Assembly: GCF_003946025.1 (NCBI RefSeq)
Contig: NZ_RHNR01000018.1
Span: 1 to 42,582 of the forward strand
Origin: Lacticaseibacillus songhuajiangensis
GTDB taxonomy: Bacteria; Bacillota; Bacilli; Lactobacillales; Lactobacillaceae
Length of the DNA stretch: 42,582 nucleotides
Direction of reading: 5' to 3'
Positions 9,205-17,530 of this stretch are shown in pieces (position 1 is the first letter of the stretch; each line of letters starts with the position of its first letter). Position numbers and translations under genes: made by a program. The notes beneath the pieces are model-generated. The model did no database searches, was not told the DNA's origin, and worked only from the letters and a program-made list of their open reading frames with translations.

Positions 9205-9233
9205 CTGTTTGTTGTTATTTTAACGTTGCTTAT

Positions 9234-9878
9234 CTAAACCCATGCCGGCTTGTCGCCAGCGGTGTTCGGTTTGTTCAAGCCAATGCTGTCATTTGGGTAG
9301 AGCGCGGGATCCTTAATGACCCGCACGATGAAGTCGGCGACGCTCTGCCGGGAAACTTCGGTACCCTTGAAGGCTTCATTGGCGCCGGTAGTTTCGTAGT
9401 CGATTTCGCCATTATCCGTCAGCCATGCGGGTCGCAGCTGCGTGGTGTTAATCTCCGGATGAGCGGCAATCAAGGCCGCAGAATCGCGAAAGCCGGGCAG
9501 GTAGGCGGCAATGGCCAGTTCGTTCCACTCCCCAAACTTACCGGGAACTTCGTGCAAGGCGCCGAGTGCACTGTAGAAAATTAGGCGCTTGCGGCCCGTC
9601 TGCTTCATAGCGCTAAGCACCCCAGCGGCAGATTTAGCGAGGTCAGCGCCGCCAAGGTTAGAGTAGACAATGTCCACGTCTGCCATTGCATTTGCGAGTG
9701 CGGTAGCGTCTTGGGCGTCGCCATCAATGATGGTGACGCGCGGGTTAGCGGCATAGCGGTTGAGGCGCGCGGCGTTGCGCAGGAAGAGGACAAGCGTATC
9801 TTGCGTTTCGGCCAGCAAGCGATCGGTGACGATTTGGGCGGTGGCGCCGTGTGCGCCGAGAATTAGAATTTTGCGCAT
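9234..9878 (-). CDS. NAD(P)-binding protein, NmrA/atypical SDR type
   Basis: This 214-aa single-domain Rossmann protein begins MRKILILGAHGATAQ, with the nucleotide-binding glycine pattern. It has VTIIDGDAQD, typical of atypical short-chain dehydrogenases, and lacks the classical YxxxK active site. Related proteins act as flavin reductases, quinone reductases or redox sensors. It starts behind AAAGGA, 12 bases after the upstream SDR, and is the last gene of a three-gene operon that begins with the acetyltransferase. Confidence 0.85.
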   Translation of the reverse strand: MRKILILGAHGATAQIVTDRLLAETQDTLVLFLRNAARLNRYAANPRVTIIDGDAQDATALANAMADVDIVYSNLGGADLAKSAAGVLSAMKQTGRKRLIFYSALGALHEVPGKFGEWNELAIAAYLPGFRDSAALIAAHPEINTTQLRPAWLTDNGEIDYETTGANEAFKGTEVSRQSVADFIVRVIKDPALYPNDSIGLNKPNTAGDKPAWV

Positions 9879-9890
9879 GGGAATCCTTTC

Positions 9891-10634
9891 TTACCATGGC
9901 TGGTCGGTTGGGCCAACTGTGAATTCATTGACGTTAGTGTCGGCCGGCATGTCGATAGCAAAAGCCACCACCTTGGCAATGCGGTCGGCGCCGATTTCGT
10001 AGCTATCGTAGACTTCTTGCATGCCTTTAGCTGAAGCCTTGTCGGTGATGGTGTCGAGCAGTTCGGTCTTGATGGCCGCTGGGTAGATGGTGGCAGTGCG
10101 GATGTGACTGCCTTCCTGGGCGGCTTCCATGCGCAGCACTTCCATCAGGTCGCGGACGGCCCACTTGGTTGCGCCGTAAACCGCGCCGCCAGGGTAAGCC
10201 TTGAGGCCGGCAACGGAACTGGTGGCGATGAAGTGGCCAGACTTTTGACCCTTAAAAGTTGGCAGGGCGGCGGCGATGCCATTGAGTACGCCCTTGAGGT
10301 TAACGTCTACCATGCGGTTCCACTCGTCGACCTTGAGGGCGGACAGTGGGGAGTTGGGCATCAGGCCAGCGTTTAGGAACATCACGTCGATGCCGCCGAA
10401 CGCATCCTTAGCGAGCTGCACGAGGTTTTCGTTGTCAGCTGGGCGAGTAACGTCGGTGACGCGGTAGACGGCTTGGCCACCGGCGTCGATGATGGCATCA
10501 GTCAGTGCCTTGAGCTTGTCTTCGCGGCGGGCACCGAGGACGACTTTTGCGCCCTGGCTCGCGAGCAACTTGGCGGTTTCCGCGCCGATACCGCTGGAAG
10601 CGCCGGTGATAACAACAACTTTATCTTTAATCAT
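9891..10634 (-). CDS. Classical short-chain dehydrogenase/reductase (SDR)
   Basis: This 247-aa oxidoreductase has the cofactor motif TGASSGIG near the N-terminus, a structural NAG, and a catalytic Ser with YGATK further on. The residues after the first strand (GARRED) suggest NADP(H) preference. The start at 10634 follows AAGGAG. A much longer open frame continues upstream, but that part is the wrong frame of the acetyltransferase gene. The substrate is unknown. It is the second gene of the operon facing the LysR regulator. Confidence 0.92.
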   Translation of the reverse strand: MIKDKVVVITGASSGIGAETAKLLASQGAKVVLGARREDKLKALTDAIIDAGGQAVYRVTDVTRPADNENLVQLAKDAFGGIDVMFLNAGLMPNSPLSALKVDEWNRMVDVNLKGVLNGIAAALPTFKGQKSGHFIATSSVAGLKAYPGGAVYGATKWAVRDLMEVLRMEAAQEGSHIRTATIYPAAIKTELLDTITDKASAKGMQEVYDSYEIGADRIAKVVAFAIDMPADTNVNEFTVGPTDQPW

Positions 10635-10650
10635 ATTGAGTTTCTCCTTA

Positions 10651-11208
10651 TTAATGAGTTTGAACGTTGCGAATGAAGTGCGCGGGCACGCCGCCGACCA
10701 TGGCATTAGCCGGTACATCCTTGGTGACGACCGCACCGGCGGCCACGATGGCGTTAGCACCGATGGTGACCCCGGGGACGACGGTGACGTTGGCGCCCAG
10801 CCAGGCGCCGCGGCAGATGCGCACGGACTTAAGGACGAGGTCGCGGCGGTGCGCCGGGTCTTCCTGATGGTTGACCGAGATGAGGGTGACGCGCGGGCCG
10901 AGCAGCACGTCATCTTCAATGGTGATGCCGCCCAGATCAACGAAGAAGTTCTCGCGATTGATGAAGACGTGCTCCCCGATGATGGTGTGCCGGCCAAAAT
11001 CCGTCTGGAAAGGTGGATTGATAACGCTGCTAGCCGGCAGGTTGTAGCCGAGAATGTCTGCCAGGATGATGCGGCGTTCCGCAGCGGTGCGCGCCTGGTT
11101 AAAATCGATCAGGTGGTTGCCAGTTTCTGCCACAACCGCGTCCGTTGCCGCGGCTGTGTCGCCGGCCCAAACAACTGGACCGGCGTTAATTAAATCGTCT
11201 AGGTTCAC
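10651..11208 (-). CDS. Sugar O-acetyltransferase (maltose/galactoside type)
   Basis: This 185-aa hexapeptide-repeat enzyme transfers acetyl from acetyl-CoA to a sugar hydroxyl. It has a short Mac-type N-terminal helical region and left-handed beta-helix repeats ([37 protein letters not shown]). The conserved His lies in SVNHQEDP, and the cofactor-site ending is GGVPA. I choose the GTG at 11208 because AAGGAGG lies 7 bases upstream. The ATG at 11235 falls on the predicted -10 box. It is the first gene of the operon divergent to the LysR gene. Confidence 0.9.
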   Translation of the reverse strand: MNLDDLINAGPVVWAGDTAAATDAVVAETGNHLIDFNQARTAAERRIILADILGYNLPASSVINPPFQTDFGRHTIIGEHVFINRENFFVDLGGITIEDDVLLGPRVTLISVNHQEDPAHRRDLVLKSVRICRGAWLGANVTVVPGVTIGANAIVAAGAVVTKDVPANAMVGGVPAHFIRNVQTH

Positions 11209-11233
11209 GTGCGTGCCTCCTTGTGATGAGTTC

Positions 11234-11285
11234 ATGATAGAATGCGGTCGGATACATGTCTAATTCCTAAATTTGATGCTATACT
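11234..11285. promoter_or_regulatory. Overlapping divergent promoters, acetyltransferase operon and lysR-type gene
   Basis: On the minus strand TAGACA (11262-11257) and TATCAT (11239-11234) are 17 bp apart and serve the acetyltransferase operon. On the plus strand TATACT (11280-11285) is the -10 of the LysR gene; its -35 region overlaps the minus-strand -35. This is the usual layout for LysR control of a divergent operon plus autoregulation. Confidence 0.6.
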
Positions 11286-11312
11286 ATGCCTAAAATGCAT
11301 GGGGATGAACGC

Positions 11313-12194
11313 ATGGAATTACGGGTGTTACGTTATTTCTTGATGGTCGTTAATGAGCGCAATATTTCGCGCGCCGCGGACAAACTGCATGTGTCCCAGC
11401 CAACGATTTCGCGCCAACTCAAGGACTTAGAAAATGAACTTGGGGTGACGTTGTTTGAACGCGGCAGTCGCAGCATTGATCTAACGAGTGCCGGCGAATA
11501 TTTTGCCAAGCAGGCGCAGCAGATTGTGCAACTAGCTGATAAGACGGTTGCCAACGTCAACCAAACGCCGGAATTGACCGGTAGCATTCTGATTGGCAGC
11601 GCGGAGGCACCGATGATGACGTCTGTTGCCAAGGCGATTGCCCAGCTAGCCAAAACGGCGCCGGGCGTGCGCGTCGGGCTCTACAGCACTGACGCGAACG
11701 AGGTGAACCAGAAGCTGGCGGCCGGTGTCTTCGATTTTGGCGTGGTGATGGAGCCTCTCGCTAAAGATGATCAGGACTTCATTAGTCTGCCGGGGACTAC
11801 AGCGTGGGGGGTGTTGGTGCAGCGGGATTCACCGCTGGCCCAGAAGACGGCCATCACTGCCGCTGATTTAACTGGTCAGCGGCTCATCATGCCGCAGCAG
11901 CATGGCAGCATTGATTATCTTAGCGACTGGCTCGGCAGTAGTGAGGTTAAGCTGAACGTGGTGGCGAGCTACAATTTGCTCTATAACGCCGCAATCATGG
12001 TGGCGGCGGGTGTGGGAGCTGCGCTGTGCCTCGATGGCATCATCAACACGGCTAATTCCGACTTGGTGTTTGTGCCGCTGACGCCGCGACTAGAGGCCCA
12101 TTCAAGTATTGTGTGGCTGCAGCACAGCCCGTTATCGCCAGCAGCCACCGCGTTTTTGAATACGCTGCGCGCGATTCTGCCTAGTGATTACTGA
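11313..12194 (+). CDS. LysR-family transcriptional regulator
   Basis: This 293-aa regulator has an N-terminal winged HTH (MELRVLRYFLMV...ISRAADKLHVSQPTISRQL) and a periplasmic-binding-like effector domain (about 90-290). The start at 11313 follows GGGGA; an in-frame ATG at 11286 overlaps the -10 box and is rejected. It probably senses a small molecule and controls the divergent acetyltransferase-SDR-NmrA operon. Its stop overlaps the end of the convergent aldo/keto reductase gene by 7 bases, with no terminator between. Confidence 0.92.
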   Translation: MELRVLRYFLMVVNERNISRAADKLHVSQPTISRQLKDLENELGVTLFERGSRSIDLTSAGEYFAKQAQQIVQLADKTVANVNQTPELTGSILIGSAEAPMMTSVAKAIAQLAKTAPGVRVGLYSTDANEVNQKLAAGVFDFGVVMEPLAKDDQDFISLPGTTAWGVLVQRDSPLAQKTAITAADLTGQRLIMPQQHGSIDYLSDWLGSSEVKLNVVASYNLLYNAAIMVAAGVGAALCLDGIINTANSDLVFVPLTPRLEAHSSIVWLQHSPLSPAATAFLNTLRAILPSDY

Positions 12195-13039
12195 ACGAAG
12201 GTAATACCGTGCAGACGGTAGGCCTCTTTGCAGGTTGCCACGTCTAGAATTAATGGTTGACCAGTGTCGAGTTCCGCAATCTGCGCCATGTCACTGTCGC
12301 TAAGCGTGAAGTCGAAGACCGCGAAGTTTTGGCGGATGCGCTCAAGATGCACGGACTTGGGGATGGCGATGATGCCGGACTGCAGGAGCCAGCGCAGAGT
12401 GGTCTGCGCTGCGGTTTTGCCGTACTGCGCACCGATTGCACTCAGCGTTGGGTCGGTGAACAAGTGGTGCTGACCTTCTGCAAAGGGTGCCCAGGCCATC
12501 GGCGTGATGCGGTACTTGTCCATGAGTTCACGCAGGTCGTGGCGCTGAGCGAAGGGGTGTAGCTCGATTTGGTTGATTGCAGGTACGATGTCGAAGGACG
12601 CGATGAGGTCAACCAGACGGTCCGGCAGGAAGTTGCAGACGCCAATTGCCCGAATTTTGCCGGCGCGGTACAGATCTTGCAGCGCACGCCAGCTGCCGAA
12701 ATAGTCGCCGTAAGGCATGTGGATGAGGTAGAGGTCTAAGTAGTCGGTTTGCAGGTTCTCGAGCGTCTTCCGGAAGGATGCCATGGTTTTGTCGTAGCCA
12801 CTGTCTTGAATCCAGACCTTGCTGGAGATGAAAATCTCGCGCCGCGGCACGCCGCTTTTGGCAATGGCCCGACCGACCGCGGCCTCATTGCCATAGCAGG
12901 CGGCCGTGTCGATGAGCCGGTAGCCGGTCTGCAGGGCGTCGAGTACGCTCTGCTCACATTGCGCTAAGTCGTCGATTTGAAAGACGCCGTAGCCGAGTTG
13001 GGGCATGGTGACGCCGTTGTTAAGTTGAAGCTGTTGCAT
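12188..13039 (-). CDS. Aldo/keto reductase (2,5-diketogluconate reductase-like)
   Basis: This 283-aa NADPH-dependent carbonyl reductase shows the full catalytic tetrad: Asp44, Tyr49, Lys74 and His107. The signatures RLIDTAACYGNE and IGVCNF, and the C-terminal IPKSVHLERIRQN cofactor motif, are intact. The start follows GGGAGGC. Its promoter (TAGACA, 17 bp, TAAGCT) shares the 9-mer ATTAGACAT with the acetyltransferase operon promoter on the other side of the LysR gene, which may mean shared control. Confidence 0.93.
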   Translation of the reverse strand: MQQLQLNNGVTMPQLGYGVFQIDDLAQCEQSVLDALQTGYRLIDTAACYGNEAAVGRAIAKSGVPRREIFISSKVWIQDSGYDKTMASFRKTLENLQTDYLDLYLIHMPYGDYFGSWRALQDLYRAGKIRAIGVCNFLPDRLVDLIASFDIVPAINQIELHPFAQRHDLRELMDKYRITPMAWAPFAEGQHHLFTDPTLSAIGAQYGKTAAQTTLRWLLQSGIIAIPKSVHLERIRQNFAVFDFTLSDSDMAQIAELDTGQPLILDVATCKEAYRLHGITFVQ

Positions 13040-13156
13040 TAGGTTGCCTCCCTAAGTGATTTTGTCATCAGCTTAAGGAGAAAATCAGTTAATGTCTAAT
13101 GCTTATATTGGGGGTGTAAGCATACGAATTGGTTATAGTTAAAGGAGGAAGCCGCC

Positions 13157-14272
13157 GTGTCGCAGCCAGATACTAAGCGTGTTTCGATGATTGAGTTGTT
13201 CTATGATTTGGTGTTCGTATACATGATTGCCCAGGCAACGAGCTTGTTGCGGCACTTGCAGCACGGTATCATTGCGCCAAGTTCCCTATTGCTCTTCGCC
13301 TTCATTATCATCGTGTTCATTAATTCGTGGATGGTGCAGAGCGTCTTCACTAATCGTTTTGGTGAGTCGTCGTTGATAGACATCGGCTTTGCCTTCGTGG
13401 ACATGATGATTGTGCTCTACATGTCGAATGCATTCGGCAACGGGGCGGCGTGCAGTCTGCGCCCGTTTTTCATCGCGGCTGGCCTACTCTCGCTGACCTT
13501 ATTTCTCCAATACTTACTGGTGGTGTTGCGGACGGATCAAGCCGTTGACCGCAAAATTGCGCAGCTCTTTCTCGGCATTTTGGCGCTACGCACGGGCAGT
13601 CTGCTACTGGCAGGGGTATTGCCGCCGCAAGCCGACATCGTTTGCGCACTGATTGGGGTGATTGTCAGTTGGGTTGCGCCGAGCTTCACCGGTTTTGCGA
13701 CGAGTAAGCACCCGATTATCTTTGCACATCTGCTTGAGCGCTTGACGAGTTTGACGATTGTGTTGTTCGGGGAAGTCATTGTCGGGATTGCCGGCTTCTT
13801 CACAGAAAGCAGCTTCTCCATTACATCGGTACTGATTTTTGTCATCGTGGCAACGCTGTTCTTTGCCTACATTACGCAGTTTGACCACTTGATTGACGAC
13901 CACCGGCAAGGCCAAACGGGCAATTTGCTCATTTACTTGCACTACCCAATTATCTTCGGTCTGAGCATGATTAACGTCGCCATTGAACTCGTCACGAATG
14001 CTACGGCGAACCACGCTTTTGCCGTGAGCTTCTTGTACGTTGGCCTGACGCTGTTTAACTTCGGTATCTGGCTGGCGCAGCGCTACAACAAGCCGCAATA
14101 CCAGGGGCATGCGCGCCAGAACTGGGGCTACATGGTGGTCATGGCGCTGGGCTGGGTGCTGTGCTTGCAGATGACGCAACCGTTGCTGGTGCTCCTACTG
14201 ACGGCGGTTGTGACCAGTGCGGGCAGTGTGATCTTGGTGACTCACATGCAGAAACAGCAGGTGCGTCAATAA
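13157..14272 (+). CDS. ltrA: Low-temperature-requirement A (LtrA) family membrane protein
   Basis: This 371-aa protein has about eleven hydrophobic segments and the LtrA signature VSMIELFYDLVFVYMI at the N-terminus, plus LLERLTSLTIVLFGE in the middle. LtrA was named from Listeria growth in the cold; its molecular activity is unknown. The start is GTG at 13157, 8 bases after AAAGGAGG. It is divergent from the aldo/keto reductase. No terminator is seen after the stop; a parS site lies 4 bases downstream. Confidence 0.9.
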   Translation: MSQPDTKRVSMIELFYDLVFVYMIAQATSLLRHLQHGIIAPSSLLLFAFIIIVFINSWMVQSVFTNRFGESSLIDIGFAFVDMMIVLYMSNAFGNGAACSLRPFFIAAGLLSLTLFLQYLLVVLRTDQAVDRKIAQLFLGILALRTGSLLLAGVLPPQADIVCALIGVIVSWVAPSFTGFATSKHPIIFAHLLERLTSLTIVLFGEVIVGIAGFFTESSFSITSVLIFVIVATLFFAYITQFDHLIDDHRQGQTGNLLIYLHYPIIFGLSMINVAIELVTNATANHAFAVSFLYVGLTLFNFGIWLAQRYNKPQYQGHARQNWGYMVVMALGWVLCLQMTQPLLVLLLTAVVTSAGSVILVTHMQKQQVRQ

Positions 14273-14276
14273 TGTG

Positions 14277-14292
14277 TGTTTCACGTGGAACA
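14277..14292. other. parS site (ParB/Spo0J binding)
   Basis: TGTTTCACGTGGAACA is, on the other strand, TGTTCCACGTGAAACA, identical to the Bacillus subtilis parS sequence as I know it. It is intergenic, just after ltrA. parS sites load ParB for chromosome segregation and cluster around the replication origin, so the window is probably origin-proximal. I found no second copy here. Confidence 0.88.
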
Positions 14293-14334
14293 TAATTAAC
14301 TGGGTACATTTGGTCGATAATACGTTTTTTATTA

Positions 14335-14362
14335 GCGTTAATAATAACGTTATAATTAACGC
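14335..14362 (+). promoter_or_regulatory. 28-bp near-perfect palindrome over a -10 box
   Basis: Eight-base arms GCGTTAAT and ATTAACGC flank a 12-base centre that is itself nearly symmetric (AACGTT in the middle); only one position pair of the whole 28 is mismatched. It contains TATAAT (14351-14356), 35 bases before the next start codon, so it looks like an operator. No regulator gene is adjacent. Confidence 0.55.
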
Positions 14363-14390
14363 CTTAACTAAACTAACACAGGGGTACACT

Positions 14391-15602
14391 ATGAGAAATA
14401 AGCATGCCGCCATTATCATTGTGACGTTGTCATTGACCGTGTTATTATCCATCATGTTACTTAGAGCGTACGGGCTGGGGACACAAGATGTCTTTCCGCG
14501 CGAGGGTGAACCCAAGACCACAAGCTTGGTGACTTCAACTAAAAATATTTATTCCAACCACTACGTACAACAAACAATTAGTCATTATTCTGACTTTACG
14601 TACCTTTTGGTGCCAGGCGGTGGTCAAGACAAAGCCAATGTTGAAACTCCGGCCATTGGGACATATGCTGTGCAGCCCGGTTTAAAGACGACACGGACGC
14701 GTAATTTGCGCACCGGTAAAATTGAGACGTGTACAGGCATGACGCCTCAGGGGGTCACACCGGCGGGCAAATACTTACTCACAACGGCGTATGATCACTA
14801 CAAGCATCATGCGTCGGTAATTTACGTTCAAAGTCTCAAAATACATCGCTACCTCAAGACAATCGTTCTTAAAGGACACCCGCATGTCGGCGGTATTGCT
14901 TACGATAAGCGCCATGGCCAAGTATTGATTTGCGGGCGACGTAAGGGCGAAGCCAGTATCATCGGCATCACGATGAAACAGATTGCGAGTTATAACGAGA
15001 AGGCGGCTAAACCAATTGTTTATGATCAAGAAGCCGTGCTGGGTACAATTGGGCGAGCATCTTATGTCACCGTTTATCGGAATCAGTTATACGTCGGCCT
15101 GTTTCGCCGTCGCGGCTTAGGATACGTGCAAAAGTACCACTTGGAAAAAGACGGCGGGGTGTCAGGCAAGGACATTTCGAGTGAATTTTGGACGACGTGG
15201 CGTGTGTACGCCGAAGCGATGACTAACCAGAACTTACTAAAGCAGATTCAGGGTTTAGCGATTTACAAGGGTTATGTTGTCTTGTCGCAGTCGTATGGAT
15301 CTCGCAACTCACATATCTATTTATTCAGGCAACAAACCGGAACGTACAGCGAAGATAAAGCATTGATGACCATCACTGCGCCACCGCATCTCGAACAGAT
15401 TACAGCGTACCGCGGGAAACTATACATGGCTTTTGAGGGTGCGGCACAGCCGTACCGCCGCAAATCGCAACGCAAGACGGATCGCGTTTTGACGCTTGAT
15501 ATCAAAGATGTGGTCGATTACTACCGGAGTCAGGAAAAACGTGCTCAGAAGACACACAAATCGGTGAAGAAGGTGAAGAGTCATGCAAACGCCAAACGTT
15601 AA
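14391..15602 (+). CDS. Membrane-anchored extracellular protein, possible beta-propeller
   Basis: I do not recognise a named family. The 403-aa product has an N-terminal signal anchor (about 8-26, not followed by a lipobox) and an outer domain. Repeated short strands with patterns such as HVGGIAYDKRHGQVLICG and GVTPAGKYLLTTAYD resemble YncE-like or other beta-propeller proteins. The C-terminus is very basic (lysine-rich, about 380-403). The start at 14391 follows AGGGG; an earlier in-frame ATG at 14274 lies before the promoter. It overlaps the next gene by 20 bases. Base composition looks more AT-rich than its neighbours. Confidence 0.75.
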   Translation: MRNKHAAIIIVTLSLTVLLSIMLLRAYGLGTQDVFPREGEPKTTSLVTSTKNIYSNHYVQQTISHYSDFTYLLVPGGGQDKANVETPAIGTYAVQPGLKTTRTRNLRTGKIETCTGMTPQGVTPAGKYLLTTAYDHYKHHASVIYVQSLKIHRYLKTIVLKGHPHVGGIAYDKRHGQVLICGRRKGEASIIGITMKQIASYNEKAAKPIVYDQEAVLGTIGRASYVTVYRNQLYVGLFRRRGLGYVQKYHLEKDGGVSGKDISSEFWTTWRVYAEAMTNQNLLKQIQGLAIYKGYVVLSQSYGSRNSHIYLFRQQTGTYSEDKALMTITAPPHLEQITAYRGKLYMAFEGAAQPYRRKSQRKTDRVLTLDIKDVVDYYRSQEKRAQKTHKSVKKVKSHANAKR

Positions 15603-16332
15603 ATCAGCAAAAGTTCGTCATCATTTATCATGGTTGCAAGTCACGATATTAGTGTGCGGTTTCTGGCTGACTTACTTGGCTGGTAATACCCGCAATCCCC
15701 TGGCTAATTTTGCTGCAGTGTCAGTTTATGATGTTAAGACGGTGGATGTCAGTACACATCTTGTACTGCAGCTGCTTGCTGGGCCGCTAGCCGGGACACT
15801 AATCATCACGTTACTGATAACAGTGATTGGTGGCCGTAATCTTTGGCGGGCGCTCTTGCAGCACTTATCGGCTCGCGATTGGTGGTGCTTAGTGCCACTG
15901 TCCGTGGTCATGGCGGCATTACGCTGGGGACTGACTACTGCTGCTAATCAATTGCCTTGGACCTGGCTCAATAGTGACGTCATTGCGGATATCCAGTGGT
16001 TTGATTTTAGCTTAATTGGGGTTGTTGCAGTGCGTGAGTTGCTAACGCTGGCGACTGTGCTATTGGTGTTGTTAACCGTATTGATTGCTTTCGAAGATCG
16101 CGTGCGGTTGTCATGGCGGTGGGTGCTTTATCTGGCGTTAGGCGTGCTGGCGGCAGGACTGGGAACAACTAGTTTGCAACCGACATTTGTACGTAATTTG
16201 CTGGTGCTTGGCGTACCTGCAATCGCCTCGCTGTTAGTGTATTCTCGTTGGCGTAATTTTTGGTTTGTGCTGCTGAGCTATGAATTGGTTTGGCGTATCG
16301 TTTGTGTTGGATTTGTATTGTTTATGTGGTGA
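15583..16332 (+). CDS. Hypothetical multi-pass membrane protein
   Basis: This 249-aa protein is not recognised. It has about seven hydrophobic segments, roughly at residues 17-33, 55-80, 95-115, 140-168, 178-195, 205-218 and 225-247. I checked for the EExxxR and HxxxN patterns of CPBP proteases and did not find them. It overlaps the upstream extracellular-protein gene by 20 bases, so the two are co-transcribed and probably work together at the envelope. Confidence 0.75.
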   Translation: MQTPNVKSAKVRHHLSWLQVTILVCGFWLTYLAGNTRNPLANFAAVSVYDVKTVDVSTHLVLQLLAGPLAGTLIITLLITVIGGRNLWRALLQHLSARDWWCLVPLSVVMAALRWGLTTAANQLPWTWLNSDVIADIQWFDFSLIGVVAVRELLTLATVLLVLLTVLIAFEDRVRLSWRWVLYLALGVLAAGLGTTSLQPTFVRNLLVLGVPAIASLLVYSRWRNFWFVLLSYELVWRIVCVGFVLFMW

Positions 16333-16439
16333 CGCATGTAGTTAATTACCGGCCGTTGAATAATGGCGCGAAATGTCATGGGCTTGGTCGGCGCTGCTTC
16401 CTATAATGGGGACAACATCAAATCCAGGAGGCAACAAAC

Positions 16440-16515
16440 ATGACAGTTATTTTGATTACAGGAGCATCTAGTGGTATTGGCAAGAGCGCGGCACTGCAGT
16501 TGGCGCAGGCGAGGA
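16440..16515 (+). pseudogene. Remnant of a short-chain dehydrogenase gene
   Basis: A proper start (AGGAGG at 16425-16430, TATAAT at 16402-16407) leads into MTVILITGASSGIGKSAA..., the N-terminus of an SDR. After about 25 codons homology ends abruptly, and the frame runs through a terminator to 16637 in unrelated residues. The rest of the gene (normally about 250 codons) has been deleted. The promoter and first codons look undecayed, so the loss may be recent. Confidence 0.65.
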
Positions 16516-16566
16516 TGCTATGCGTGATGATGGGAATCAATATCACAGATGTGGCAATTCATATTC

Positions 16567-16600
16567 AAAAAAACGGGTCGCAGCGCTGCGACTCGTTTTT
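16567..16600. terminator. Bidirectional terminator
   Basis: The arms around GGTCGCAG/CTGCGAC are extended by A-T and G-T pairs and have T runs on both strands. It serves the SDR remnant and the convergent acetyltransferase gene. Confidence 0.85.
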
Positions 16601-16631
16601 ATCTAATAAACCAAGCGGACGACGACACTGT

Positions 16632-17243
16632 TTATGAAGCGAGACCTTGCCGCCGAACTAATTGCTCAAGTTGCTGCCGTGCAGATGTGGTGTCCACCGA
16701 AGTCAGCAACGGAACCAGTTGTGTCAGCAGATCATCACCGTATTGCCACCACTGAAAGTCTTCCAGCCAGTCAATTGTAGCCTGATTAAAACGGGAACGA
16801 ATGATTTTAGCAGGATTACCACCCACAATTGCGTAGGCGGGGACGTCCTTGGTGACTAAAGCGTAGGCGCCGATGATTGCGCCGTCACCCACGTGTACGC
16901 CAGGCATAATGACTGCGTGCCGCCCAATCCAAACGTCATTGCCGATAACAGTGTCCCGCTTGACGGGCATATCGGCTTTGCTCATTCCTAGTTTACTGAT
17001 TAAATTGGCGTCGAGTTCTGGGAAAATAAACGTCGAGAAGGTATTCATGGGGTGGTTGGCAGCACCCATGATGAAGCGGACATTGCGTGCGAAGCTGCAA
17101 AAACTGCCGATGATGAGGCGATTATGGCCGGGTCGGTTATACAGAACGTTGTCGCTGCCAAAATCAGTGCCAGCGGCCGCATCGTAAAAATTATGCCGAC
17201 CCGTGATGATGTTTGCAGCTAAGTTTTGCTCTTCAACCCACAT
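16632..17243 (-). CDS. CatB/Vat-family O-acetyltransferase
   Basis: This 203-aa hexapeptide-repeat enzyme resembles xenobiotic acetyltransferases (Vat, CatB). It has SFCSFARNVRFIMGAANHPMN with the conserved His, the repeats DVWIGRHAVIMPGV and VGDGAIIGAYALVTKDV, and the ending VGGNPAKIIR. Vat enzymes acetylate streptogramin A, but many chromosomal relatives have unknown acceptors, so resistance should not be assumed. The start at 17243 follows AAGGAGGT. It is the last gene of a four-gene operon under the tandem-repeat promoter at 18207-18258. Confidence 0.88.
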   Translation of the reverse strand: MWVEEQNLAANIITGRHNFYDAAAGTDFGSDNVLYNRPGHNRLIIGSFCSFARNVRFIMGAANHPMNTFSTFIFPELDANLISKLGMSKADMPVKRDTVIGNDVWIGRHAVIMPGVHVGDGAIIGAYALVTKDVPAYAIVGGNPAKIIRSRFNQATIDWLEDFQWWQYGDDLLTQLVPLLTSVDTTSARQQLEQLVRRQGLAS

Positions 17244-17244
17244 A

Positions 17245-17517
17245 TTAAGCAACCTCCTTACGTAAAATGAAGCGGCGAATGGCATAAGTCATGACGAAAC
17301 TGAGCACGATCCCACCGGCGAGTGTTGGCAGAATGTCGACACCGAAGACGTGCGGACCATAGTTGACTAAGTAGGTACCGGAGTAGCTGCCGAGTGCACC
17401 GAAAATGAAATTGGTCAGCAAGATGGCAATATTTTTGCCGTGAATCAGGTAATCGAAGCCGTAAACGAATGCACCCATGAGTGCGCCGATAATAACTGCA
17501 GTAATGATGGTTAACAT
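17245..17517 (-). CDS. GlsB/YeaQ/YmgE family small membrane protein
   Basis: This 90-aa protein has three hydrophobic helices and glycine-rich turns, as in the transglycosylase-associated protein family. In lactic acid bacteria GlsB-type proteins appear in stress loci (with Asp23/Gls24); their function is not settled. The start at 17517 follows AAGGAG, which lies at the end of the upstream 38-codon gene. One base separates its stop from the Vat-like start, so the genes are tightly coupled. Confidence 0.85.
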   Translation of the reverse strand: MLTIITAVIIGALMGAFVYGFDYLIHGKNIAILLTNFIFGALGSYSGTYLVNYGPHVFGVDILPTLAGGIVLSFVMTYAIRRFILRKEVA

Positions 17518-17530
17518 AGTTGAATTCTCC

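Noticed and set aside
10635..10997. A 121-residue N-terminal extension of the SDR at 9891-10634
   Set aside because: This stretch is the wrong frame of the acetyltransferase gene; the SDR start at 10634 has AAGGAG and directly precedes the glycine motif.
15583..16332. CPBP-family intramembrane protease
   Set aside because: The EExxxR, FxxxH and HxxxN motifs are not present.
16632..17243. Streptogramin resistance gene
   Set aside because: The protein is Vat-like, but the family includes many chromosomal enzymes of unknown substrate and the gene lies in a stress-type operon.
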